From positions 1 to 64,000 of the forward strand of contig CAZFZT010000006.1 in the NCBI GenBank assembly GCA_964523675.1: 64,000 nucleotides of DNA, written 5' to 3'. The notes under the pieces are model-generated. The model made no database searches and was not told where the DNA came from. It saw only the letters and a list, made by a program, of their open reading frames with translations. Below are positions 52,057 to 60,305 of the stretch, piece after piece. Every line of letters begins with the position of its first letter. Within the stretch, counting starts at the first letter, position 1. Source of the DNA: CAZFZT01 sp964523675. Its GTDB lineage: Bacteria > Planctomycetota > Phycisphaerae > Phycisphaerales > SM1A02. Both the position numbers and the translations under genes were made by a program.

Positions 52057-52107
52057 AGAGCGTCAGTAACGACGTTGCAATCTTTTGCGGGCGGCGCACA
52101 ACGGCAC

Positions 52108-53034
52108 TTACATCCGCGGCTCTTGAGCAGGCACTGCGCCTTCATAAGCGCCAACCGCCAATGCCGGTAGATCCAGTTGCGCTTCGACGGCCGCAGCAAG
52201 ATGTTCCGCATGAACCGGGTCATCGCAAATGACGAAGAGCGACGAACCGCTGCCCGAGATGTGCGCCGGCCGCTCCGCAAGCTCACTCAGTCGCCGAACA
52301 TCTTCTTCAAGCGACGGTGCGATGCGCCTCGCCGGAGCAGCAAGATCATTGAACGCGCCTTCGACGCACATGGCGATGTCACGCACCATTGCTCGCACCG
52401 CCTCTGCGCGGAACTCGTGATCTGGCGGAGCATGTTGGTCGAACATCTGATACACCAGCCCAGTCGGACAACTGGACTTCGGAAAGACGAGGACGGCGTG
52501 GAGGTCGGGAAGTTGCGGCTGCGGCTCGACCGACTCGCCGAACCCTTCGACGATTGCGCTGCCGCCACGCACGAGAAAGGCGACATCTGAGCCGAGCGGC
52601 CGCCCGATATCGGCAAGTTGATCGGTTGAAAGCCCAAGACCAAAGAGCTCATTGAGCCCGCGCAACATCGCAGCTGCATCCGATGAGCCGCCTCCAAGCC
52701 CACCGCCGACGGGGATGCGTTTCTCGAGTTTGAGCTGTACAGGAAGCGACCGACCGAGCTGCTTCTCCATGGCAAGATGCGCTCGGACCGCAAGATCCTT
52801 GGTGATCGACCAATTGATGTCGCTACGACGCTTGGCCTCGTCGTGCCAGAGAATCGCATAACGCGACAGCCGATCAGGAGGCAGCCGGGTCAGCAGCAGT
52901 TCATCGAAGAGGTCAACTGCGACCATCCATGAGCAAATGGGATGCAGCCCACTTGGATCATCCGCAGCCGCCCGACCAACCGCCAGCGCAAGATTCAACT
53001 TCGCCGGCGCAAGGACATGAACCTGTTCATTCAT
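52108..53034 (-). CDS. ispE: 4-diphosphocytidyl-2-C-methyl-D-erythritol kinase
   Basis: GHMP-family kinase of the non-mevalonate isoprenoid pathway, 308 residues. The N-terminal APAKLNLAL and the ATP loop KRIPVGGGLGGGSSDAAAML are diagnostic, and the third motif is seen as ISGSGSSLFVI. Start at the ATG at 53034; upstream extension is not supported. Last gene of a minus-strand run that begins with DUF502 or the kinase. Confidence 0.93.
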   Translation of the reverse strand: MNEQVHVLAPAKLNLALAVGRAAADDPSGLHPICSWMVAVDLFDELLLTRLPPDRLSRYAILWHDEAKRRSDINWSITKDLAVRAHLAMEKQLGRSLPVQLKLEKRIPVGGGLGGGSSDAAAMLRGLNELFGLGLSTDQLADIGRPLGSDVAFLVRGGSAIVEGFGESVEPQPQLPDLHAVLVFPKSSCPTGLVYQMFDQHAPPDHEFRAEAVRAMVRDIAMCVEGAFNDLAAPARRIAPSLEEDVRRLSELAERPAHISGSGSSLFVICDDPVHAEHLAAAVEAQLDLPALAVGAYEGAVPAQEPRM

Positions 53035-53185
53035 ACGGGATGAGGATAGCGCGGCGAAGTCGCAGGCGGAATCGACGGCATGCTCAAGGGCCGCCACTGG
53101 AGATGGCGCACGTCCCGCAGCCCACGGCGCGATTCTTCACTTGGATGAAGCCCCCGTCGGGAAGGTGAACGCATCGCCTCCGCTC

Positions 53186-53662
53186 CTAGCGAACGGATGC
53201 ACTTGCGTCCGTCTCCTCGAGAAGCGTGAGGATGTCATCGACACTCGACGCTTGACGCAGAAACCTCCTGAATGTTTCTTGACTCAAGTTGCCGAAGATC
53301 GCCTCCATCGCGTCAAGGTGATCCTCCGGCCGGTCTTCCGGAGAAAGCAAAAGGAAGATCGAGTACACCGGCTGCTTGTCCAGCGCGTTGAACTCCACGC
53401 CGCTGGGGCTGACTGCGACGGAGACAGCCATTTCTGTGATGGCGGCATGCTTGACGTGCGGCACGGCGACGCCATGCCCGAACCCTGTAGAGCCGCGCTT
53501 CTCGCGCTTGATGATGGCCTTGATGAACTCGTCGCGCAACTCCTGGCTCAGCGCACCGGCTGCAACCATTGCGTCGATCATCTCCGCAATCGCATCGTCG
53601 CGCTGTATCGCCTTGAGTTTCGGCAGTATCGCGTCCTTGACGACTATGTCCATCAGTTTCAT
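53186..53662 (-). CDS. PTS IIA (PtsN/fructose-type) domain protein
   Basis: A single-domain 158-residue EIIA of the mannitol/fructose/Ntr type. The phospho-acceptor His is in FGHGVAVPHVKHAAI, the usual GIAxPH motif. No sugar permease is present nearby, and it follows hpf, as does ptsN in the rpoN cluster of proteobacteria, so a regulatory EIIA-Ntr-like role is more likely than sugar uptake. rpoN itself is not in the window. Confidence 0.88.
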   Translation of the reverse strand: MKLMDIVVKDAILPKLKAIQRDDAIAEMIDAMVAAGALSQELRDEFIKAIIKREKRGSTGFGHGVAVPHVKHAAITEMAVSVAVSPSGVEFNALDKQPVYSIFLLLSPEDRPEDHLDAMEAIFGNLSQETFRRFLRQASSVDDILTLLEETDASASVR

Positions 53663-53741
53663 GTCAGTGTCCCATTATACACGTGATTGGCCGCTTGCGG
53701 CTTCGCCAGTTGTGAGGCCGCAAGCGGCGACGGTCACCGTG

Positions 53742-54071
53742 TCAGATTTCGACTTCCTTACCGCCGGTCGGCGTATGGTGCTTGTTGTCGCGCAGTTTAC
53801 TCTTGTGATCGCGCAGCTGGCGAACCGCGCGATCAATCCCCAGATCGATGCATGCATACAGATCCTCATGGTTCGCCTTCGAAATGAACGGATCGTGCCG
53901 CTCCACATCCGCAATGATCTCAAGTGTGTAATCCGTCTTTTCCTTATCCACGACAACCTCGACCTGCTGAATCCGGTCGAAGAATCGCAGCAGGCGATCA
54001 ACCTTCTTCGTGATGTAGGATTCGATCGCGGGGGTCAGTTCCATGTGCTTGCTGCTGATCTGGATCTGCAT
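53742..54071 (-). CDS. hpf: Ribosome hibernation-promoting factor (short HPF/RaiA family)
   Basis: A 109-residue protein of the HPF/YfiA fold that binds the 30S decoding site when growth slows. It opens MQIQISSKHMELTPAIESYI and contains the family patterns VEVVVDKEKTDYTLEI and HEDLYACIDLGIDRAVRQL. The C-terminal dimerisation domain of long HPF is missing, so it is the short form. AGGAGA precedes the ATG. Located between DUF502 and the PTS IIA gene. Confidence 0.92.
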   Translation of the reverse strand: MQIQISSKHMELTPAIESYITKKVDRLLRFFDRIQQVEVVVDKEKTDYTLEIIADVERHDPFISKANHEDLYACIDLGIDRAVRQLRDHKSKLRDNKHHTPTGGKEVEI

Positions 54072-54107
54072 GATGGTCTCCTGTCATTGGAGGTGACAAA
54101 AAGGGAA

Positions 54108-55259
54108 TCAATCTCCCGTACGGTGGGCCTCGCCAGCCGGCTTGGCCCTGATCTGTCTCGTTCCGCGCTGTGAGCGCGATTCTTCTCGCATCGGTTCCTC
54201 CTGCGGGGATGACGCTGGCTCTTGAGATGCACCTGCGGGCCCGTGCTGGCTGCCCGGCGCTGCGCCGCCTGCCGTAGCAAGCGGCACATTCGCAGAGGCG
54301 AAGCCGCATGCTTTCGCCTCGTCAAGTACCTGATGATCGGGTACCAGCACGCCGCCGCTGACCGCGAACCGAATGGCCTCCTCGACGGAGATCGGTACCT
54401 CGATCACATCCTTGAGCGGCACAGTAATGGTGTAGCCAGTGAATGGCGTTGGCGAACTGGGAATGAAGATCGTTACGGATGCGTCGCCTGCGTAGCTGGC
54501 AATCGAACGCAGCGGAGGCCCGGTCATGAATCCGATCGACCAGATGCCCTTGCGCGGATACTCGGTCGCCACAACCCGGCTGAATCTGATCTGCTTCTCA
54601 TCGCTGAAGAGAAAGTCCACGATCTGCTTCACGTATGGATACACCTGCTTGAAGACGGGCAGCGAGGTGATCACATCCTCCAATCGCCGGTAGATCTGCC
54701 TGCCAAAGTAACCGCCGAGCACCCGGCCGGCGATATACACGCCGATGATCGCAATGATCAGACCGATGAGGTTCATGTACCAGCGCGACGTCCACCATTC
54801 ATCGATCGCGCGCTGGCGCAGCTCCGTTCGGACCGACTCTGAGCTTATTCGGCGTTGACTCGCTGGAGTGGCTTCGATGGCGGCGGCGATCGCAGCGTTG
54901 ATTTCCGCGTCGGAGGGTTCGCCGCTCAGTTCGGGATTCTCACGGCGAGCTCGTCGAAGCTCGCGTCTCACATCTTCGCGATTCGCGATACCGCGCGACA
55001 CCGCGCGCTCGGCAATCTCTGTTTCAAACTGCGGCCGGCTTGGATTGAACGCCTCAGCCAGCGGCTCGAAGTACCGCGCCGTGTTGTTCATCGCGATCCG
55101 AACGCCGCGATTGATCGGCTCAGCAATGCGATTGTCGACGAACTGATAGGCGGCAAAGACAATCCAAAGCGTCAGCACCGTGGGCAACAGCACCACCAAG
55201 CCGCGCAGGAAAAACCGCCTGAAGTCCGATGAGAAAGTGCGGGCGGACGGGTCGCTCAT
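54108..55259 (-). CDS. DUF502 membrane protein with inserted loop
   Basis: A 383-residue membrane protein of the DUF502 family. The first helix (about 17-38, FLRGLVVLLPTVLTLWIVF) and the second (about 170-192, NLIGLIIAIIGVYIAGRVLG) are separated by about 130 residues, much more than usual; the excess is a charged, helical block (about 60-160). The conserved soluble part follows: PVFKQVYPYVKQIVDF, FIPSSPTPFTGY, VPLKDVIEVPISVEEAIRFAVSGG. A Pro/Ser-rich tail ends the protein. Function unknown. Confidence 0.85.
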   Translation of the reverse strand: MSDPSARTFSSDFRRFFLRGLVVLLPTVLTLWIVFAAYQFVDNRIAEPINRGVRIAMNNTARYFEPLAEAFNPSRPQFETEIAERAVSRGIANREDVRRELRRARRENPELSGEPSDAEINAAIAAAIEATPASQRRISSESVRTELRQRAIDEWWTSRWYMNLIGLIIAIIGVYIAGRVLGGYFGRQIYRRLEDVITSLPVFKQVYPYVKQIVDFLFSDEKQIRFSRVVATEYPRKGIWSIGFMTGPPLRSIASYAGDASVTIFIPSSPTPFTGYTITVPLKDVIEVPISVEEAIRFAVSGGVLVPDHQVLDEAKACGFASANVPLATAGGAAPGSQHGPAGASQEPASSPQEEPMREESRSQRGTRQIRAKPAGEAHRTGD

Positions 55260-55351
55260 GGATGACTCGTGGGCGCCTACTCTAGCCGCGCCTTGGGCCG
55301 CTCTAGTATAGGTGCCCTAGAGCAGTTCTTCAATGTGGTGCAGCAGCGACA

Positions 55352-56833
55352 TCAACCGCTGGCAAGCCATACAGCCAAGCCCACCATGTTGGCGAGGACG
55401 CTTACGATCATGATGATGAGCACCGTCATGAAGAGCGGATTGCTCGTCACCGGCTCTGCGCGATGGGTTGTGACCACCCGCGTGCCCACTGCCGGTACCG
55501 GGTGCGGCTGGGGCAGGTCCGGCAGACTGAAGCCACGATTGGCAAAATGCGGCGATTTGTTCTGCGCGATGAGCTCCAGATCTTCGAGAAGGTCGGCCGC
55601 GCTGCCGTAACGCTCCTTCTGGTTCTTCGCCATCATCATCTCGATGACCTGCGCGCAGCCGGCGGAGAGTTTCGGATTGACGTGATCGGGCGGCACCAGG
55701 TCGTTTTTGAGATGCTTATGCATCACCGCCGACGGGTTCTTCCCTTCAAACGGCACGCGCCCTGTGACCATGTGATAGAACGTCGCGCCCAGGCCGTAAA
55801 TGTCCGCCGCGGGACCGATCTTCATCTCACCGCGAATCTGCTCAGGGCTGATGTAGTAAGGCGTTCCATACGCGCGGCCGGCTTCCGCTTTCGCCGCCTC
55901 CATGTCGGTCATTGCCCGCGCGAGGCCAAGATCGGCAAGCTTGACGACGCCGTCCTTGGTAATCATGATGTTCTTGGGCTTGATATCGCGGTGAATGAAG
56001 CCCTTTTCGTGCGCATGCTGGAGCGCTTTGGCGGTCTGCTTGATGATGCGAATCGCCTGCGATTCATCGACACGCTTGTGCTTTGCGACAAGGTCGAAAA
56101 CCGTCTGGCCGTCCACATACTCCATCACGAAATAGTGATGCTCACCCGCCTGACCGACATCGTACGCGCCGACGATGTTGGGATGATTCAGCTGCGCAGC
56201 CGCCTTGCCTTCCTTATAGAAACGCTCGATGAACTTGACATTGTCCGAGAACTTCTTTGGAAGAACCTTGATCGCCACCAGACGATCGAGCGAGAGCTGC
56301 TTCGCCAGGAAGACGGTTGCCATTGCGCCAGCGCCGAGGCGGCGAATAATCTTGTAACCCGGGATGCGCTGACTGGATTTGCGAGCTTCGAATTCGGCCC
56401 GGATGCGCTCAAGCTGTCGGCGCGTGATGAACTCATTTTCCAGCAGCAGATCTGAGAGCGTGCGCGAGGTGTCCTCATCGCCGGTGGAGGAGTCTGAACT
56501 CTTCTTCAGCAGAGAATTGCACAGTTCGATCTCGTCCGGCGTCACCAGGCCGGTCTCAACCACAATCTTCCCAAGCAGCGTGTCGAAGCCGCCGGTGGAG
56601 GTGGCGGCGGGGCCCGACTCGCCGGCTTCCTCCCGTGCCTTTTGCTGCTCCCGCCGCCGCTGCTCGCGCTCTTCCCGACGCTTTTCGCGTTCCCCTTCAA
56701 CTGCCAGGTGCGCAGTCGATCCCTCATTCTCCTCCGCGAGAATGAGTTCGTCGCCGTCTGCGTCTCGATCAGATGATGCTGGTCTTGGCGTCTGAGCCAC
56801 GGTGACTTCCAACTCGATGCGGCCGATCTCCAC
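55352..56833 (-). CDS. Membrane-anchored Ser/Thr protein kinase
   Basis: A 493-residue Hanks-type kinase. The N-terminal part (about 80-150) contains two short helical repeats of the type LGKIVVETGLVTPDEIELC, like the N-domain of type II/IV secretion ATPases, a common attachment in planctomycete kinases. The kinase domain (about 158-425) has LGAGAMATVF, AIKVL, the catalytic HRDIKPKN and DLGLA in place of DFG. A single helix near the C-terminus (about 466-488) anchors it, with almost nothing outside. The start is a GTG at 56833. An Arg/Glu-rich segment (about 45-70) precedes the repeats. Confidence 0.9.
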   Translation of the reverse strand: MEIGRIELEVTVAQTPRPASSDRDADGDELILAEENEGSTAHLAVEGEREKRREEREQRRREQQKAREEAGESGPAATSTGGFDTLLGKIVVETGLVTPDEIELCNSLLKKSSDSSTGDEDTSRTLSDLLLENEFITRRQLERIRAEFEARKSSQRIPGYKIIRRLGAGAMATVFLAKQLSLDRLVAIKVLPKKFSDNVKFIERFYKEGKAAAQLNHPNIVGAYDVGQAGEHHYFVMEYVDGQTVFDLVAKHKRVDESQAIRIIKQTAKALQHAHEKGFIHRDIKPKNIMITKDGVVKLADLGLARAMTDMEAAKAEAGRAYGTPYYISPEQIRGEMKIGPAADIYGLGATFYHMVTGRVPFEGKNPSAVMHKHLKNDLVPPDHVNPKLSAGCAQVIEMMMAKNQKERYGSAADLLEDLELIAQNKSPHFANRGFSLPDLPQPHPVPAVGTRVVTTHRAEPVTSNPLFMTVLIIMIVSVLANMVGLAVWLASG

Positions 56834-56944
56834 GGCTCTTGCAACAATGTAAACTTCGCACTATGACGGCAGGGGACATGCCTTGTCAACTCCCCGCCGC
56901 TCACTTCTACGCGGAACTGACCCTCGCAGTCGTAGGAAAATCGG

Positions 56945-58792
56945 GTGATCAGCAAGGCGAATGAAGGTTTTCAGTCGGTGCCGGCGGCCGCGGAGGTGAA
57001 TTGGGGCGGCCGGCTCATATCATGCAATGCTGTGCCGCAGCCCGCCTCCAGTCCTCAGCCGCATCGCATTCTCATGATTCGCCCCAGCGCGCTCGGCGAT
57101 GTGTGCCGATCTGTGCCGGTACTGGCGAGTCTGCGCCGCGCGTTCTCGGACGCTGAGATCGATTGGGTCGTTCAAAGCGAGTACAGCGAGGTCATCGAAT
57201 CGCACCCCGATCTGACGACACCAGTCGCGTTCCCGCGCAAGGAACTGGAGCTGGCCCTGCGAAAGCCGGCAATTGCACGAGACGCCGTCGGCTGGCTGAA
57301 GAAACTGCGCCAGCGCAAGTACGATCTCGTGTTCGATCTACAAGGGCTCGGCCGGAGCGGATTGATGACAAAGGCCACGCGCGCACCTAGGCGGATCGGC
57401 TTTCGTGATGCTCGGGAGTTTTCCTGGCTCGGCTACAACGTGCGGCATGCGCCGCCGCCGCCGCATACGCACACTGTCGATCGCATGCTCGCGCTGCTTG
57501 AAGCCGAAGGCATCGAGCCAGTGAGAGACATGCGACTCTACGTCAGTGAATGCGATCGAGACTGGTGGAGCGAACGCAAACCCCCGCACTATGCCGTCCT
57601 CGCGCCGACTTCGAGGTGGCTCAGCAAGCGCTGGCCGATCGAACGCTGGCGCGACTTGATCGAGCCGTTGCTCGTGCGCGGATTTGAGTCGATCGTCATC
57701 ATTGGTGCGCCGGGTGAAGAGAATCAGGTTGAGCCGCTCTGCACACTAGAGGCACCGTTCCTGATGAACCTGACCGGCCGGTGTACGATCGGCCAGATGA
57801 TGGCTGTCATCGAAGGGGCCGGGCTTCTTATCGCCAACGATTCAGCGCCACTACACATGGCGGTGGGCCTGGAACGGCCGTGCCTGGGGCTCTTTGGTCC
57901 GACGGACCCAGCCATCGTCGGACCGTATCGAAAGCCGCATGCCGCACTTCGCATCTTCAGGCCCAAGCCCGGTGAAATCATCAACTATCGCGATGCCAAA
58001 CTGGAAGACCGCCTCATGCGCGTCATCAGCGCGGCTGCTGTCATCCAGCGAATTGACCACCTCCTCGCGCTTGAAGCACGAGCAACGGCCGCCAAACAAA
58101 CTCGGCCACCTGGCAGCAACGTGATACCCCGGACTGAGCCGGAGCCCGTCGCGCTTTATCTCGCTTCGACCTCCCTGCGGCGACGACAACTGCTTGAAGA
58201 TGCAGGGCTTCACGCCAAGGTCATCGCGCCCGACATCGACGACGGCCGGCTGACGCCAGGAGTCGCAGAGCCGCGCGATCGGGTGCTCGGCCTTGCCTAT
58301 CTCAAAGCGCGTCGAGTGGCCGATCAGCTTCAATCCTTCGGCACCAGGAGGGGCATCGTGCTCGCCGCCGACACCTTGTGTGTTCATAATGGAGAGGCGC
58401 TCGGACAGCCGCGCAATGAGGAAGATGCTCGGCGAATGCTCACCGCCATGCGCTGCCGGACCCACCACACGATGACCGGCGTCTGCCTGATCGACCTCAA
58501 AGACAACCGCCGCGTCCTCCTGCACGATGAAGCAGCCGTCCGCATGGGGGAGATCAGTGATCGGCAGCTCGATGAGTATCTTCAAAGCGGGGAGTGGCGC
58601 GGCAAGGCAGGCGGGTACAACCTCAGCGAACGCATCGCGGCCGGATGGCAGATCGAATGTGATGGTGATCCAGCCACGGTGATGGGTCTTCCATTGCGTC
58701 GGCTTCGCCCGATTCTCGATCGACTGCTCGGGAGGTCACACGTTCGGCAGCCGTGTGAGGCCGCACAGCAGTCGGAGCGCGCTTTTTCATGA
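56945..58792 (+). CDS. GT9 heptosyltransferase-type glycosyltransferase fused to Maf nucleotide pyrophosphatase
   Basis: A 615-residue two-domain protein. Residues about 40-375 are a GT9 (ADP-heptose:LPS heptosyltransferase-like) enzyme: ILMIRPSALGDVCRSVPVL, FDLQGLGRSGLMT, IIGAPGEENQ and LIANDSAPLHMAVGLERP. After a linker (about 376-400), residues about 402-600 are a Maf/YhdE-type pyrophosphatase: LYLASTSLRRRQLLEDAGL, AADTLCVHNGEALGQPRNEE, GKAGGYNLSERI, ATVMGLPL. The start is a GTG at 56945; a later start, near the GT9 domain, is possible. It begins the overlapping lpxK-hldE operon, which fits the glycosyltransferase half; the Maf half, a house-cleaning or division-linked enzyme, is unexpected here. 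Confidence 0.88.
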   Translation: MISKANEGFQSVPAAAEVNWGGRLISCNAVPQPASSPQPHRILMIRPSALGDVCRSVPVLASLRRAFSDAEIDWVVQSEYSEVIESHPDLTTPVAFPRKELELALRKPAIARDAVGWLKKLRQRKYDLVFDLQGLGRSGLMTKATRAPRRIGFRDAREFSWLGYNVRHAPPPPHTHTVDRMLALLEAEGIEPVRDMRLYVSECDRDWWSERKPPHYAVLAPTSRWLSKRWPIERWRDLIEPLLVRGFESIVIIGAPGEENQVEPLCTLEAPFLMNLTGRCTIGQMMAVIEGAGLLIANDSAPLHMAVGLERPCLGLFGPTDPAIVGPYRKPHAALRIFRPKPGEIINYRDAKLEDRLMRVISAAAVIQRIDHLLALEARATAAKQTRPPGSNVIPRTEPEPVALYLASTSLRRRQLLEDAGLHAKVIAPDIDDGRLTPGVAEPRDRVLGLAYLKARRVADQLQSFGTRRGIVLAADTLCVHNGEALGQPRNEEDARRMLTAMRCRTHHTMTGVCLIDLKDNRRVLLHDEAAVRMGEISDRQLDEYLQSGEWRGKAGGYNLSERIAAGWQIECDGDPATVMGLPLRRLRPILDRLLGRSHVRQPCEAAQQSERAFS

Positions 58793-59193
58793 TGGTGGCG
58801 GTTCTCGTCCATCCAGTGATCTCCGTCAGCGTCGGCGTGATCGCGCTGGTTCTGGTGTGGTGGTATTGGCTTGTGATTGGCGATGAACGAGTGCCGCTGA
58901 GCAGAAGGCGCCTCCGTCGCACCACCACCATGGTGATTCTCGTGGCCATTCCGCTCATGGTTGCTGGGCTGAGCTTCATCAACCGGCATACCCAGCCGCG
59001 TTCATTCGTGTTGGCGTGGACGCTTGTTCTGCTGCTCATGTTTCTCATCATTCTCGGCGCAGCCCTCGATGCGCTCAATTCGCTTCGGCTTCGCTCGCGC
59101 GAACTCGACCGTGAGGTTGCCGACGCTGCGAAACAGCTCAAGAAGGCCCTTGACAACAAGCGCCGTGACGACGATGAGGAGCGCCGACAATGA
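58789..59193 (+). CDS. Small membrane protein with coiled-coil tail
   Basis: A 134-residue protein with three predicted helices in the membrane (about 9-29, 47-65 and 73-93) and a charged helical tail (LRSRELDREVADAAKQLKKA) ending in Asp/Arg-rich residues. It overlaps both neighbours as ATGA, so it is part of the lipid A/heptose operon. No family is recognised. A structural or anchoring role near the glycosyltransferases is only a guess. Confidence 0.7.
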   Translation: MMVAVLVHPVISVSVGVIALVLVWWYWLVIGDERVPLSRRRLRRTTTMVILVAIPLMVAGLSFINRHTQPRSFVLAWTLVLLLMFLIILGAALDALNSLRLRSRELDREVADAAKQLKKALDNKRRDDDEERRQ

Positions 59194-60305
59194 ACGGACC
59201 GCTGCCCAGCGCGCTCGCGCCGCTTACGATCCCGGCTTCGTGGATCTATGAGCGCCTCATCAACGCACGTAATCGTCGCTATGACCGCGGCATCGGTGTT
59301 GATCGTTTGCCTGTGCCTGTCATTTCAGTGGGCAATATCACCACGGGCGGGACGGGCAAGACGCCGATGGTCATGTGGATCGTGATGCATCTCCAATCGC
59401 ATGGTCGCAAGCCGGCCATCGCCATGCGCGGCTACGGGGCGACTGCCGATCAACCGTCTGATGAGTCGCTTGAATACGCTGAGGCGCTGCCTGATGTGCC
59501 GCTCATCGTGAACCCGGATCGCATGGCTGCATCGCGCGAGCATCTCAAAGCGAATCCGCAAACCGATTGCATCATTCTCGATGACGGCTTTCAACATCGC
59601 CGCCTCCATCGCGACCTTGATCTGGTGCTCATCGACGCATCGATCAACACGTTCGAGCAGCGCATGATCCCGGCCGGTCACCTGCGAGAGCCGCTCCACA
59701 ATCTCTCAAGGGCCGATGCTGTAGTCGTTACGCGCTCATCGGAAGCTCGCGCGGCATTGACGGCGGAAATCGAGCGGTATCACGGTCGGCCGCCAACCGC
59801 ATGGGCACAACACGCATGGAGCGCGCTGCGCATCATCAATCCTGAGGGCGGCGTGACGAACATCCCTGAATCGAGCCGCGCTGCTGATCCATATCTGACG
59901 GAATCACCTGACTGGTTCCGTGGCAGGAACGTCGTTACGCTCCTGGGCGTGGGAAATCCGCCATCGATTATCGAACAACTTGAAGCGGCCGGCTGCAAGA
60001 TCACTGCGAATATCCCGGCAGGGGACCACGAGCGCTTCAGCCGGGCCAAACTCGAAGTGGCTCGTGGCCTCTGCGACGGCGTGCCGAATGGGGCGCTTGT
60101 CATGACGCAAAAGGATTGGGTCAGATGCCGCAACCTGATAGACTTGCGCAACTGGACCGTGCCGATCATTCTCCCGCAAGTCGCCATTGCAATCACCTCC
60201 GGCCGCGAAGATCTTGAACAATTGATCCAGAAGCCGTTTTCGGCTTCGCACGCCGAACGCCACGCAGCACCGAATGTCTCTTCTCACCCGCCTCAACTCT
60301 TATAA
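59190..60305 (+). CDS. lpxK: Tetraacyldisaccharide 4'-kinase
   Basis: Inner-membrane-associated kinase that adds the 4'-phosphate to the lipid A disaccharide, 371 residues. The P-loop is read in PVISVGNITTGGTGKTPMV, followed by RGYG and the catalytic IILDDGFQHRRLHRDLDLVL with Asp-Gly-Phe-Gln-His. The unusual P-loop spacing is normal for LpxK. Its presence implies lipid A synthesis and a true LPS-bearing outer membrane. The 3' end overlaps hldE by 32 bp. Confidence 0.94.
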   Translation: MNGPLPSALAPLTIPASWIYERLINARNRRYDRGIGVDRLPVPVISVGNITTGGTGKTPMVMWIVMHLQSHGRKPAIAMRGYGATADQPSDESLEYAEALPDVPLIVNPDRMAASREHLKANPQTDCIILDDGFQHRRLHRDLDLVLIDASINTFEQRMIPAGHLREPLHNLSRADAVVVTRSSEARAALTAEIERYHGRPPTAWAQHAWSALRIINPEGGVTNIPESSRAADPYLTESPDWFRGRNVVTLLGVGNPPSIIEQLEAAGCKITANIPAGDHERFSRAKLEVARGLCDGVPNGALVMTQKDWVRCRNLIDLRNWTVPIILPQVAIAITSGREDLEQLIQKPFSASHAERHAAPNVSSHPPQLL

